A DNA stretch of 64,000 nucleotides from an uncultured Opitutales bacterium (GCA_944389195.1 CALXLM010000023.1:1-64000), one strand, 5' to 3'; shown: positions 28,901-37,724, counted from the stretch's first letter. The notes: generated from the letters alone by a model not told the origin. Made by a program: numbers and translations.

Positions 28901-29373
28901 CGCCCCCATCTCCACTGCTCCCATTGGCCTATGTTGAACCACACCGGGCTGTTGGGCGCCCATATCTGATGAAGGAGCATATATTTCATCTCCTGATTGA
29001 ATATCAAAGCCGATTTCTCATCGGCGAAATACCCCATTTGGTATCCCCATACGGTATATGTATTGGCGATCCTGTCGAAAATATTTTTTACCGAATCCTC
29101 GTATTCCGGCGACCCCGGCTCCTTGCCGAATATATACTTGCTAACGGTTATCTTAAGCGCGTTTTCGCCCCAATGCGCGGGAACTTCCACATTCCTGCGT
29201 TCAAAAACGGTTTCACCCGCCGCAAACATCTTAATATCGTGGCGAACCCATTTTGCCGTATCGTACGCAAAAACGCCGTCCTTTGTAAAAAATCTCTGAA
29301 TTTTCAAACCTCCAGAAGGGCCCTTTTTACCCAAATCGAGAATTTGATTTCCGTCCACTGTAATCTTTGCCAT
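25948..29373 (-). CDS. nrdJ: Class II (adenosylcobalamin-dependent) ribonucleotide reductase
   Basis: A 1141-residue enzyme that reduces ribonucleotides to deoxyribonucleotides using adenosylcobalamin to make the thiyl radical. Visible features are ASACFILGV (first redox Cys), EGCIFSSGSGVG, NPCSEYLGP (catalytic Cys C446 with Glu), FSSCNLSS, a phosphate-binding CIAPTGTIS, and AYGGTRCIATEGHVKMLGALQPFISG. The C-terminus carries the cysteine-rich tail CPKC...C-X2-C-X2-CGYKDGGCGA, typical of the long NrdJ group. No separate NrdB or NrdG is needed or seen. A cobalamin riboswitch was looked for upstream and not recognised. It stands alone, convergent with the rpoD group. Confidence 0.93.
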   Translation of the reverse strand: MAKITVDGNQILDLGKKGPSGGLKIQRFFTKDGVFAYDTAKWVRHDIKMFAAGETVFERRNVEVPAHWGENALKITVSKYIFGKEPGSPEYEDSVKNIFDRIANTYTVWGYQMGYFADEKSALIFNQEMKYMLLHQIWAPNSPVWFNIGQWEQWRWGRPDLRDILGNKGNTAYYGVENKKGAVEAKKAVNAYANPQASACFILGVKDSMEAILKHQYTEGCIFSSGSGVGINISSIRSEGEPIAGKGSASGPLSFDRGWDKMAGAIKSGGKTRRAARMVVMYSDHPDVFEFVNTKFKQEEVAKVILQEHNVQYGLRKLAEQKLKDGTPEEHIAARMLLSTPFVVDKSFSPAMDDLIYGQTLSNQNANHTVSMKSGFWLAFKNGEKYATRWVKDPGHIVRQYEPLELLNLMANAIWNNAEPGLHNNDIINFWSTFRDEVMIETSNPCSEYLGPVFSSCNLSSFNILRFYKNCSFDIERFKKAVQIAMLAADMNVSRGGFPIPDIAINTVNYRTTGIGFANVGGLLMSLGIPYDSPSGRAVAASLASLLTSACYSVSAQLAGILGDFAKYSLIKNSMRRVINMHSLMNDELKKIAGMKVSPMRNLDLPSEESFTPEDAVEGFKKSIGASELNVGDEWRAVIAEAGELWSGVRSAKSFRNSFVTCIAPTGTISAPLGIYEEGTTSAEPEYSLVKHKQLSGGGTMTLINGLVPLGLAKLGYSFEQIATIVAEVSGLAGVENFLQSKHVKERLDILRNLCDGGEICREICSRISMFRDDDEYFAFIKQLASQSEKGKLSIGDMSIYFGCGHMENIPWVNQDTLKVFDCANTAYGGTRCIATEGHVKMLGALQPFISGASSKTINMPASATEDDIVNSLIESHELGVKCIAIYRDGSKANAVYSTRLDSTEVQEAWQQLLKTATQIRIQEHANPIRKRLPYRRWGQTVKFTIGNDINGFMTVGISETGTCAEIFGHLGQGGSFINGMFDAFCKAFSIALQYGVPFDSFISSFRYMSFDPSGWVKIGEYQDEDKPEIHTCKSIVDLLMQLLDWMFPAENERRLRSLDQNYISEMFSNGVHALKIKSIEQPMQTELPLTTSRPASELKKRDKGMGTALTCPKCHSLAYVFDGKCRSCRDCGYKDGGCGA

Positions 29374-29447
29374 TGTAGTTGCTTTATTTTATAATTATAA
29401 AAATTTTTACGCGGCGCGGAACGGTAAAACCAAAACCTCAAACATAA

Positions 29448-29469
29448 CGGCGCCGATACTTCGGCGCCG
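29448..29469. other. GC-rich hairpin in the nrdJ leader
   Basis: CGGCGCCGA, loop TACT, then TCGGCGCCG: a perfect 9-bp stem in the 5' leader of nrdJ (about 75 bases before its start). No T-run follows, so it may be a leader structure that affects expression, or a remnant terminator. Confidence 0.4.
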
Positions 29470-29651
29470 ACCCGTTTTCAGTATGCCAGAGTAAACCTTT
29501 CCGCCTTTCCGAATCCTACACAAGCCTCAATTAGCCGCCTTGTCAAACGTTAATTTCAATTTTAATATATTTTTCGCAATATATTAATAATACGTTAATT
29601 ACAATCAAATAATCCGCGCAAACCAAGCTCTTTCGCGGCCCGCATAAAAAT

Positions 29652-29670
29652 TTTTTATATTATATAAAAA
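29652..29670. repeat. AT-only perfect palindrome
   Basis: TTTTTATAT-T-ATATAAAAA, 9-1-9, in the gap between the methyltransferase 3' end and nrdJ. It shares the odd-centred, A/T-only style of the 16127-16153 palindrome. No function is evident. Confidence 0.35.
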
Positions 29671-29750
29671 CATAATATAACCAACAAGCGCCATGCTTAA
29701 ACGAGGCACGCAAAAAAACGACGCCCCAAGGCGGTTTCGCCCCGCATGGG

Positions 29751-30629
29751 TCAGACCGGAAAAACCGTTTTTGCGTATATTGAAAGCGGCAAATCAAAGC
29801 CATACACTGAGGGAAGCACGAGTTCGCCGCACCCGGTTTCCGCCCCCGCTATTCCCCCGAAAAACTCATCGAGCATATTTGCGGCCATAATTGGCGAAGC
29901 GTCGATTGAATACAGCGTCATCAAAACAAATAGAGGCCTCTTGGAAAGTACGCCGGCACACGCGCCGAGAAGCTCCGGCAGCATTCTTTCAAGTTTCCAC
30001 AACTCATTTTTAGGCCCCCTTCCAAAAGCTGGAGGATCCAAAACCAAAGCGTCGTAGCGCCCCCCCCTGCGGAGCTCCCGCCTGACAAATTTCAGCGCGT
30101 CGTCAACTATCCAGCGCACGGGAGCGCCGCCGAGCCCGCTTTCGGCCTGGTTTTTTCTGGCCCATTCGACGGACGGTCTTGAAGCGTCCACATGTGTGAC
30201 CGCAAAACCGGCTTTTGCCGCGGCGAGAGTGGCCGCCCCCGTGTAGCCGAAAAGGTTCAAAAGTTTGGGAGCTCCTTCCGCCGAAAATTTCTTTGCCGAT
30301 TCGAATATAAACTGCCAGTGGGGCGACTGCTCGGGGAAAACCCCGATGTGTTTTGTACCGTCGGCAAATTTTGTCCGAAATTTAACGCCGTTCCAATCGA
30401 GAACCGGAGGATTGACCTTTTTGTCGAAAACCCAACGGGGCGCGCAGTTTCCGCCCTCTACATAGCGGGCATCGGCGTTTCGCCAAATTTCCGGATTTGA
30501 AGGCCTCCACCAAGCCTTTGGTTCGCTTCTTACGACCGTCGTATCGCCGAAACGCTCAAGTTTCAACCTGTCGCCGCTGTCGAGAAGGGCGTATTGCCCC
30601 CAGTCGGACTTTAACACATCTATATTCAT
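29751..30629 (-). CDS. SAM-dependent methyltransferase (RlmI-like class I)
   Basis: A 292-residue class I methyltransferase of the PF10672/RlmI-like group. The SAM-binding motif is LNLFGYTGAATLAAAKAGF followed by VTHVDASRPSVEWARKN, and the catalytic-type motif is LVLDPPAFGRGP. These proteins methylate cytosines in large-subunit rRNA, or related RNA. Residues 1-95 form a small N-terminal domain without an obvious PUA domain, so it is shorter than RlmI. It lies 7 bases after hisA in a three-gene minus-strand operon. RNA target is inferred only from the family. Confidence 0.82.
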   Translation of the reverse strand: MNIDVLKSDWGQYALLDSGDRLKLERFGDTTVVRSEPKAWWRPSNPEIWRNADARYVEGGNCAPRWVFDKKVNPPVLDWNGVKFRTKFADGTKHIGVFPEQSPHWQFIFESAKKFSAEGAPKLLNLFGYTGAATLAAAKAGFAVTHVDASRPSVEWARKNQAESGLGGAPVRWIVDDALKFVRRELRRGGRYDALVLDPPAFGRGPKNELWKLERMLPELLGACAGVLSKRPLFVLMTLYSIDASPIMAANMLDEFFGGIAGAETGCGELVLPSVYGFDLPLSIYAKTVFPV

Positions 30630-30636
30630 GACCTTT

Positions 30637-31374
30637 TTAAGCGCCGGCCATTTTTATAATATCTTTGAGGTTGACGCGTTTCTCGTAAATAGCCTTGCCG
30701 ACTATAACACCGTCCAAATTCGGATATTTTAACGACAAATTTTTGAGGGCCGCAATGTCATCGGCGCCCGACACTCCGCCCGAAGCCACAAGGCGCGCCC
30801 CATTTGCGGCGAGAGTTTCAAGCATTTTTTCCTGCGCCGGCAAATTTACCCCGGACAGCATTCCGTCGGTGTCTATGTCGGTGTAAACAAAGGTTTTCAC
30901 ACCTTTCCTCGAAAGCTCCGACGCAAGCGACAGCGCGGAAATTCCGGCTATTTCCACCCACCCCTTTATTGCCACCATGCCGCCCTTTGCGTCGATGCCA
31001 ACCGCTATTGCGTCTCCGTACTTCTGCGCCAGCGACGCAGCAAAATCGGGATTGGTGCAGGCTTTTGTCCCTATTATCGCGCGCGACACGCCCGCGTCGA
31101 AAACGGCGCGAACCGAACGCTCGTCGCGCAGCCCACCCCCGAGCTCCACAAACATTCCCAAAGCGGCGATTTCCGATATCGCCTTAAGGTTTCTGGTGCC
31201 GCCTCCGAAAGCGCCGTCGAGATCTACAACGTGTATAACCTTAGAACCCGCGTCGAGAAAAGATTTTGCCGCATCGAGCGGGTTTTGGTAATACACCGTG
31301 CTGTCCTCGGCCACGCCCTTTCTTAGGCGCACGCATTTTCCGTCCTTTATATCGACGGCCGGATATATTTTCAT
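30637..31374 (-). CDS. hisA: Phosphoribosylformimino-5-aminoimidazole carboxamide ribotide isomerase
   Basis: A 245-residue TIM-barrel isomerase for step 4 of histidine synthesis. Catalytic Asp is D8 (AVDIKDG), the second Asp lies in GIDAKGG, and phosphate-binding loops are present (ELGGGLR, ASGGVSG). The DTDGM motif fits HisA and separates it from HisF. Its ATG overlaps the TGA of the FGE-like gene by 4 bases. No other his gene is in this window, so histidine genes are dispersed. Confidence 0.93.
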   Translation of the reverse strand: MKIYPAVDIKDGKCVRLRKGVAEDSTVYYQNPLDAAKSFLDAGSKVIHVVDLDGAFGGGTRNLKAISEIAALGMFVELGGGLRDERSVRAVFDAGVSRAIIGTKACTNPDFAASLAQKYGDAIAVGIDAKGGMVAIKGWVEIAGISALSLASELSRKGVKTFVYTDIDTDGMLSGVNLPAQEKMLETLAANGARLVASGGVSGADDIAALKNLSLKYPNLDGVIVGKAIYEKRVNLKDIIKMAGA

Positions 31375-33092
31375 TTGTCTCCCCTCCCGGATCCTTCCGA
31401 AAAATCGACAACTATGCGAAAACCGACCATTCGGTTGCGCTGTTTGGGGTCAAATTTCGATACGGGAACATCGAGCAACGAATCCGACGACGTTTGGGCG
31501 CCTCCGCCTATGATTTCCACGAAACCAAAATCAGCCGATGAATCGGGTCTCAAATACTCCGCAACGTTTCCGAGAAGGTCGTAAAAACCCCTGTCGTTCG
31601 GTTTTTTAGAGGCCGCAGGATGCGTTGTTCCGCCGCTATTCATGTTATTCCAAGAAATTTCGCCAATGTCGGCGTACCTTAACGAACCTACCGCTTTGCG
31701 ATAGATTTTCTTATCCGGGAGTTGCACGTCGCGGCCGATAAGCCACGAAAGCCTATTGCAAAATCTATTCACGTCCTCGAGAGTCACCGAATCAACGGGC
31801 CTTTTTTTATCGTCCACGAATCGGCTTGGATTTTCCTGCATGACAAGGGAATACAATTCCTGGGTCACTTCGGTGCGCAACATTTTCAAATTACGCTCGC
31901 CTTCGATTTCGCCGAGATTTGAAAATATCAGGGAGCGTATTTTTGCAATGTTTCCCGACATAAAGTTTATATAGCGCATGCGCATGAGAATTTCATCGTC
32001 AAGAATCCTGCTCTGGGGAAAGTTTTGCATGAAATGTTCCGCTTTTCTGAGCAGGTTCGACGATGTCTCCGATACCCCCTCCAAATTGCCCGACCTGAGG
32101 CTTTTAAGCAGCGCCGCGTCCTGGTCTTTTATTTCCTTGGCAAATTTCCAGCTGTACGCCTCTATTTTTTTTCTTTCAAATTCCCTCGCGTTTTCCTCCG
32201 AAACATGGCGGCTCTTGGGATAGAGTTTGTTCAGGTTTTTCTGGTTTTCCACGGCGTCGGAATACGCCTCGGACGCCGCAAGATAATCGCCTTTTGATTC
32301 GGCGTTTTTCGCCTTTTCGAGAGATTCGGCTATTTTCTCGGCGAGGCCTCCCGACTGCAGCGAAGAAAGCTCAGACTCAAGCCTCATAAGGCGCGCAAAG
32401 TCGGTATAGACGGAAGACGGATGGTTCGCATGCAGCTGCGATATCGTCTCTATCGTTTTTTCAAACATGTTTTTGGCACCTATCAGATCGTTCTTTTCCA
32501 ACGCCTGGCGCGCCTTATTTTCAAAGTCCACAGATTTTAAATATAGCGGACGCGACTCAAGCATCTTTATCTGCCTGTCGAAAGACACCCGCCTGCTGAT
32601 GTCCTTGTACTTCGACAGAGGATAGTCGGTATTGATTTTCGACTGAAGGTCGTAGGCGTGGCGGTATAAATCTATGGCGGTATCGTACTGTCCGGCCTCC
32701 TCCGCGGCGGCGGCTTTTTTCTCGAGTGAAGCCACGCTTTCGGCGAGCGGAGCCGACTCGACATTATGCAGGCGAGTCCTAAGCATCATCAAACGCTCCG
32801 CTGGCGCGCGGTTCATCGTTTTTGCCTTATCTATATAACGCTCCTGGCATATTATTGCCTTATTTAAATAATCTATCGCTTCGTCCGATAGCGCGTTCAC
32901 CGCCGCCAAGCGTTCGAACTCTTTTTCGTATTTTTCAGACTCCTTTAAAAGCTGCTCTCCCTCTATTGTGGGATCTACATAGTTCTCAACAACTTCTTCA
33001 ACCCTTCCCGGCCCCATAAGCGCCATGAGATAGAAAGCTCCCAAAACGAGAAGCGCCAAGAGGGTAAATGAAATAAATTTTATCACGCTCAT
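31371..33092 (-). CDS. Membrane-anchored FGE/SUMF1-like protein without catalytic cysteines
   Basis: A 573-residue protein from the ATG at 33092; an in-frame TTG at 33134 is the alternative. Residues about 3-27 are a membrane segment. About 30-400 is helical, with Lys/Glu-rich repeats resembling coiled coil or TPR (AAAAEEAGQYDTAIDLYRHAYDL; AESKGDYLAASEAYSDAVENQ). About 405-573 has the C-type-lectin-like FGE-sulfatase shape: VTQELYSLVMQENPSRF, PVDSVTLEDVNRFCNRLS, GFYDLLGNVAEYL and a GFRIVVD end. The two copper-binding Cys of formylglycine-generating enzymes near the C-terminus are absent (RNRMVGFRI), so it is probably a binding or scaffold protein. It overlaps hisA by 4 bases. Confidence 0.7.
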   Translation of the reverse strand: MSVIKFISFTLLALLVLGAFYLMALMGPGRVEEVVENYVDPTIEGEQLLKESEKYEKEFERLAAVNALSDEAIDYLNKAIICQERYIDKAKTMNRAPAERLMMLRTRLHNVESAPLAESVASLEKKAAAAEEAGQYDTAIDLYRHAYDLQSKINTDYPLSKYKDISRRVSFDRQIKMLESRPLYLKSVDFENKARQALEKNDLIGAKNMFEKTIETISQLHANHPSSVYTDFARLMRLESELSSLQSGGLAEKIAESLEKAKNAESKGDYLAASEAYSDAVENQKNLNKLYPKSRHVSEENAREFERKKIEAYSWKFAKEIKDQDAALLKSLRSGNLEGVSETSSNLLRKAEHFMQNFPQSRILDDEILMRMRYINFMSGNIAKIRSLIFSNLGEIEGERNLKMLRTEVTQELYSLVMQENPSRFVDDKKRPVDSVTLEDVNRFCNRLSWLIGRDVQLPDKKIYRKAVGSLRYADIGEISWNNMNSGGTTHPAASKKPNDRGFYDLLGNVAEYLRPDSSADFGFVEIIGGGAQTSSDSLLDVPVSKFDPKQRNRMVGFRIVVDFSEGSGRGDK

Positions 33093-33134
33093 AAAATATC
33101 CGGCATATTTTTGCAAAAAGCCCCTGAATGTCAA

Positions 33135-34350
33135 ATTATATAATTATTTGAATGCTAAATTCGCCGTGAAACGCCGGTAAAGGCAACGTTCCGGCTCGAC
33201 GAATCCTAAACCCGCCAAGACAGCGGCGGCAAATATCGCAGCTAAAATGCCGCCCAGCTCTATTGTGCCGAAAATATAATGAACTCCGGGCGTTTCCGAA
33301 TTTGCAAATATCGGCGGATTGTCCCCCCTGTCACGGTGAATGCCGGACATAAAACTGGCGAGAGCATCGGGCTAAACGATAAAATAAGACACGGTATCTT
33401 AAGAGGTGCATTATCCCCAAAAACAATCACGCAATATTTTGAAAGCCCTCCAGAAAAACGATTCGGCAATGCGCCGAGAGTACCCCCCACCCCCGCAGCG
33501 GCTCTCGCCAAAATGAAGAATGGACAAGTGCCTGTCCGTATAACGGATTTTAACTCTCCTCGCTATTGCGACATGTTTAGAACAAACTTTTTTCAGGCAT
33601 GCAAAAATCTATATAATGTTTTATAATACCATGTTATATTTAATAATAAATGGAACGTACCGTCTTCCTAATAATTATAAAACAGAATTTCTTACGGCGA
33701 CATTGTGGCGATTTTTGCTAAGAACGAAGAATTTTATGGAAATTTCTTTTGAGACAAAAAAATATTCCGCGATACATCTTTCATGAACCCAAAGCAAAAA
33801 CACGAAATAAACATGGGCGAAAGTATTCTTTAAAAATAAAAATTTAGGTGCCAAAAATCCTAAAGCCAAAGTGCTTGCCATAAACACGTCGGCATTGCGT
33901 GTCCATACTCAAAAGCAGCCTCACCTTCTACGGTGTTTATGTCGCACAGCCGATTTTTTAATAACGGAATTGGTTTTAATTATAAATGCAACTTTGGCGG
34001 CGGAGCGTCTGTGAATACAAGCCGCATAATGCAACTGCATCGATAGACTGATGAAAAAAACATAACCCCTTAAATTGCGCGCTTATTTTTCCAAGCCCCG
34101 GACGCCAAAATGAATGCGCCTTCAATCCGGCTGTCAAGCGTGCGCATACCAACCGCCGCGCAGAGCCAAAAGGTAAACCCCGCACATAAAATTTCCGCAA
34201 GATTCCACGCGCTATCCCGAAAAAGTCTAAAAAACAGCTCCTAAAAACATGCGGCGCATATACCGATTCGCCCAGAACGCGCGGTTGCACAATACCAAGT
34301 TTGCCTCGAAACACAAAATAACGCGCTAAAAGGCAACGCCGACTTCCATG
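33135..34350. other. 1.2 kb gap with no supported gene
   Basis: Several frames are open but none has recognisable family features. On the minus strand, frames at 33144-33350 (with a hydrophobic run GGILAAIFAAAVLAGLGF) and 33260-33511 overlap and could be a frameshifted membrane-protein remnant. A plus frame at 33279-33626 runs antisense to both and is not convincing. 33520-34350 is AT-rich with nothing identified. Confidence 0.4.
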
Positions 34351-35637
34351 TCAACCTATCGCCCATTTAGAATATGAGTCGCATATTTTCAGTGGAACGC
34401 GCGCAAAGACTTCCACGCCTCCGTCCGTATCGCGCCTCGACCTGATTGCGCCTGCATTGTGGAGCTCGGCTACCGCCCTGTATTCTGAATGGGGAATCAA
34501 AAGCCTCATCGGCCGAACGGCATGTGAAATAACGTCCTCGATTTTCATCAAAAGCCGTTCAAGCCCCTCCCCGGTATGCGCGCTTACCCAAAGCGCGTCG
34601 GGATATCTTTGCTTTAATTCGAAAATGAGGGCACCGTCGCTGGCGGCGTCCAGCTTGTTCATAACCGTTATTATTTTTTTGCCGTCCGCGCCGAGTTCCG
34701 AAAGAACTTTAAAAGTCGTCTTTATATGTTCCAGCGCGTCCGGACTTGAACAATCTACAACGTGCATGAGAAATTCCGACATTACCGCCTCCTCAAGCGT
34801 GGCTTTAAAAGCTTCTACAAACCTGTGCGGCAGCTTTCTGACAAACCCCACGGTATCCGTCAAAAGAACGTCCGATCCGTTGGGCAAAGTCAGCCTACGG
34901 GTAGTAGGGTCTAATGTGGCGAAAAGTTTGTCCTGCGCCAAAAGCCCGACATTTGCAAGGGCGTTTATCAGCGACGATTTTCCCGCGTTTGTGTACCCGA
35001 CGACAGCCGCCGTCGGCATGGGAACCCGCATACGCCTCTTGCGCTGAACGTCGCGCGCCACCCTAACCTGTTTCAGCTCCGACTTGAGCTTTGCTATGCG
35101 CTCGCAAATAAAGCGCCTGTCAAGTTCCAGCTGGCTTTCGCCGCCGCCGCGCTGAGTCACTCCGCCTCCCCTTTGCCTGTCAAGGTGCGACCACGCCTTT
35201 CTGAGGCGAGGCAACGCATATTCGAGGCGCGCAAGCTCCACTTGAAGGCGGGCCTCCTTCGTGCGCGCCCTTGAGGCGAATATGTCCAATATTACCTCCT
35301 GCCTGTTTACTACCGTTAAGAGCGACTCCCTCTCCCAATTGCGCTGTTGCGCCGCGCTGAGTTCGTCGTCAAAAATCACGCAATCCGCGTTTAATTCGCG
35401 AGCGGTTTCGGTTATGCGCGCAAACTTCCCCCTCCCGACAAGAAAATGCGCCGACGGTTCACGCAACAGCACAATCTCCCTGCCGACTACCTCGATGCTC
35501 AAATTTTTAGCGAGTTCGGCGAGTTCGTCAAGCAGTCCCGAAACCTGGCTTTCGGGTTCGTCGGGGCGGCGTATCCCGACAAGCAGAGCCTTTCGTTTTT
35601 CGGCGGCCTCGTCCGCAAGGTTTATCAGCGCCGCCAT
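34351..35637 (-). CDS. hflX: GTPase HflX
   Basis: A 428-residue ribosome-associated GTPase. The N-terminal HflX domain (about 18-200) includes the glycine-rich RQRGGGVTQRGGGE loop (155-167). The G domain has G1 GYTNAGKS (214-221), G3 DTVGF (261-265) and G4 NKLD (327-330). It splits or rescues stalled ribosomes in stress. It is divergent from the secreted GH5 gene at 35824. Nothing follows it downstream for 1.2 kb. Confidence 0.92.
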   Translation of the reverse strand: MAALINLADEAAEKRKALLVGIRRPDEPESQVSGLLDELAELAKNLSIEVVGREIVLLREPSAHFLVGRGKFARITETARELNADCVIFDDELSAAQQRNWERESLLTVVNRQEVILDIFASRARTKEARLQVELARLEYALPRLRKAWSHLDRQRGGGVTQRGGGESQLELDRRFICERIAKLKSELKQVRVARDVQRKRRMRVPMPTAAVVGYTNAGKSSLINALANVGLLAQDKLFATLDPTTRRLTLPNGSDVLLTDTVGFVRKLPHRFVEAFKATLEEAVMSEFLMHVVDCSSPDALEHIKTTFKVLSELGADGKKIITVMNKLDAASDGALIFELKQRYPDALWVSAHTGEGLERLLMKIEDVISHAVRPMRLLIPHSEYRAVAELHNAGAIRSRRDTDGGVEVFARVPLKICDSYSKWAIG

Positions 35638-35765
35638 GACAGATTAAAAAGAAAACTTCTATCAAACATCGATCCAATATTAGCCCATTAAAAATATTCT
35701 CGGCAAGCTTAAATTTCAAAACATTTGGAACGTATCTGAATGAAGTTTCCAAAAACAGTTTTTAC

Positions 35766-35817
35766 TTGATGCGGCGGTTTTTTTAAGTATAACCCTTCGA
35801 AAAACCAATTAAGGAGG
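35766..35817 (+). promoter_or_regulatory. Promoter and strong ribosome-binding site of the GH5 gene
   Basis: A -35-like TTGATG (35766-35771), 16 bases, then TATAAC (35788-35793). A consensus AAGGAGG (35811-35817) stands 6 bases before the ATG at 35824. This is one of the clearest Shine-Dalgarno sites in the window, suggesting high translation. Confidence 0.6.
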
Positions 35818-35823
35818 AAACGT

Positions 35824-37407
35824 ATGCTAAAGAAATTTATCGCATTAACCGCTATATGTTTTTGTTCGTTCACACAAACGATCGCAAAAATATACGACAT
35901 CGATATATCTCCGGAGGCCTTTAAGAATTTTAAAGCCACAAAATACGCCTCTCCGGATACCCATGACGGACAAAACTCAATAAAATTCCAAGCCGACGAA
36001 TATCTCAAAGACGGCGCATATCAGATTGTAAAGATACCGATCGACCTTTCGAAGGGCAAAGGGAAATACATGATGATTACTATGGACGTCGTATCCGACA
36101 GCGGTCTTGAAAGAACTCCCGGCAAGGGAATGTTCGACGGCGGCACAAAGATATTCTTCACTTATGTAAAAGACGCGCAGCCCATACACTTCAGCACCCG
36201 TCCAGAAGTCGGAAAGCTCAAAAACGAATTCGGCATAATGCTCGACATCATACCCGAAGACATTTTGCAGGGCGAGCTTTCAATAGGGTTTTTCAACGTC
36301 AAAGGCACGGTACACTTTAAAAACATACGCCTGCACGTCGGCAAAAGCGCATCGTATTGGACGCCCAAACTTCCTCCGGACTTCAAATGCGAATACTCCG
36401 ACAGGCTGAAAAACTGCCCCCTCATGAGGGGCGCCATGTTCGCCACAAAATACAATGAAAAAGACCTTGAAGACTTCCGCAAATGGAACGGAAACCTCAT
36501 AAGGGTCTCGGTGGGCGGCTCTCCCGGCGACAACAGGTTTACCTACGGGGAAAAAGAAGAGGCCATCATAAACGCGCCCGACTATTTCGAGCGATACGAC
36601 GAGTGGCTCGACAGGCAAATTGAAACATGGAAGCTCTTTCTCGACAAGTGCCAAAAACTCGGGATAAAAGTCGTAGTCGGCCTTCACAGTACCCCGGGGT
36701 TCCGCTATAAAAACAAAGACATGCGGATATTCTTCGAGGACAGGTACGCCGACAAATTTATCAAGGTATGGAAGAAAATAGCGCAGGAGCTTAACGGGCA
36801 TCCCGCAATATGGTGCTACGACCTTTGCAACGAGCCGATACAGTCGCGCCCGTCAAAGCGCGACTACCTAAAACTGCAATACCAGGCCGCCCGCGCCATA
36901 AGGACCATAGATCCCGACACTCCTATTTCCGTGGAAGCCGTCAACTGGGACAATCCCGAAGCGTTTAAATATCTCGCTCCCCTTCCGCTCAAAGACATAA
37001 TTTACCAGGTGCATATGTACTATCCGGGGCATCTTACACACCAAGGCGTATTTGGAGGCATGCCTCCGAAAGTGGTATTTTATCCGAACCCGAAAAGCAA
37101 AACCCTCATGAAACAGTCCCTTATAGACTGCCTGCAGCCGGTGAGGGATTTTCAACAAAAATGGGGCGCCAGAATCTATGTGGGCGAATTCTCCTGCATA
37201 AGATGGTCTCCCGGAAACGAGAACTACTTTAAGGATTGCATAGACATATTTGAATCCTACGGGTGGGACTGGACCTACCACGCCTTCCGCGAATGGAACG
37301 GCTGGAGCGTGGAACACGGGCCGGATAGAAACGACAACAAGCCTACCGCAGAACCGACGCCTGCGAAAAAGGTCATACTCGAGGCGTTTAAGCGCAATAA
37401 GCCGTAA
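35824..37407 (+). CDS. Secreted GH5-family glycoside hydrolase with N-terminal beta domain
   Basis: A 527-residue protein with a signal peptide (about 1-21). Residues about 22-175 form a beta-rich domain, like a carbohydrate-binding or jelly-roll module (HFKNIRLHVGK at its end). The barrel follows, with NLIRVSVGG, VVVGLHSTPG, the acid/base Glu in LCNEP (E337) and the nucleophile Glu in VGEFSC (E455), and HMYYPG. It should hydrolyse a beta-linked polysaccharide outside the cytoplasm. It has a strong ribosome-binding site and a strong terminator at 37431, so it is probably monocistronic. It is convergent with the GH78 rhamnosidase. Subfamily is not assigned. Confidence 0.85.
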   Translation: MLKKFIALTAICFCSFTQTIAKIYDIDISPEAFKNFKATKYASPDTHDGQNSIKFQADEYLKDGAYQIVKIPIDLSKGKGKYMMITMDVVSDSGLERTPGKGMFDGGTKIFFTYVKDAQPIHFSTRPEVGKLKNEFGIMLDIIPEDILQGELSIGFFNVKGTVHFKNIRLHVGKSASYWTPKLPPDFKCEYSDRLKNCPLMRGAMFATKYNEKDLEDFRKWNGNLIRVSVGGSPGDNRFTYGEKEEAIINAPDYFERYDEWLDRQIETWKLFLDKCQKLGIKVVVGLHSTPGFRYKNKDMRIFFEDRYADKFIKVWKKIAQELNGHPAIWCYDLCNEPIQSRPSKRDYLKLQYQAARAIRTIDPDTPISVEAVNWDNPEAFKYLAPLPLKDIIYQVHMYYPGHLTHQGVFGGMPPKVVFYPNPKSKTLMKQSLIDCLQPVRDFQQKWGARIYVGEFSCIRWSPGNENYFKDCIDIFESYGWDWTYHAFREWNGWSVEHGPDRNDNKPTAEPTPAKKVILEAFKRNKP

Positions 37408-37430
37408 AAAAACCGGAGTTCTAAAAAGCT

Positions 37431-37486
37431 AAAAAACGCACGGATTAAACGACCGGCACACCGTTGAAAATCCGTGCGTTTTTTTT
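37431..37486 (+). terminator. Strong intrinsic terminator of the GH5 gene
   Basis: A 14-bp or longer perfect stem: AACGCACGGATT and its complement AATCCGTGCGTT, around a 22-base loop, flanked by an A-run before and eight or more T after. It lies 24 bases past the GH5 stop. Confidence 0.85.
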
Positions 37487-37724
37487 GCCGAAACGGCGTA
37501 TCAGAAATAAGGCTTCAATATTCCACGGCAAAACCAGTTGCCAATATGTCAACTTGCGCTCGCGTTCAAACACAACAAGGCCGCAAATAAACTTTAAATT
37601 TCAAACATATCGCAGGCTGAACCGCCCCACCTGCCTGCCGGCAAATACGGCGGTTCCGAGGTGGAATAAAAAAACGCCGCGCGGGATAAATTACGCGCGC
37701 GGCATCAAGACAAAAACACGCCTT
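37487..37724. other. Convergent intergenic stretch
   Basis: Lies between the GH5 terminator and the GH78 stop. No gene is seen. Its right part holds the minus-strand terminator at 37667-37703. Confidence 0.5.
37667..37703 (-). terminator. Intrinsic terminator of the GH78 gene
   Basis: Read on minus, an 8-bp GC-only stem GCCGCGCG/CGCGCGGC around a 12-base loop is followed by G and seven T. It lies about 20 bases past the rhamnosidase stop codon. Confidence 0.75.

Larger units (their letters stand above)
29374..29750. other. Intergenic stretch upstream of nrdJ
   Basis: No gene. On the minus strand a TTGACA (plus 29544-29549) could start the nrdJ promoter, but the -10 is unclear. The leader contains the hairpin at 29448-29469. 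An AT-only palindrome lies at 29652-29670. No NrdR-box pair and no B12-box were recognised. Confidence 0.45.

Noticed and set aside
28381-29394. 337-codon plus-strand frame opposite nrdJ
   Set aside because: Antisense to a confidently identified gene; no family features; explained by codon bias of nrdJ.
29374-29750. Cobalamin riboswitch upstream of nrdJ
   Set aside because: No B12-box or conserved core could be seen by eye; only an unrelated hairpin is present.
33279-33626. 115-codon plus-strand frame
   Set aside because: No family features, no ribosome-binding site, antisense to equally plausible minus frames.
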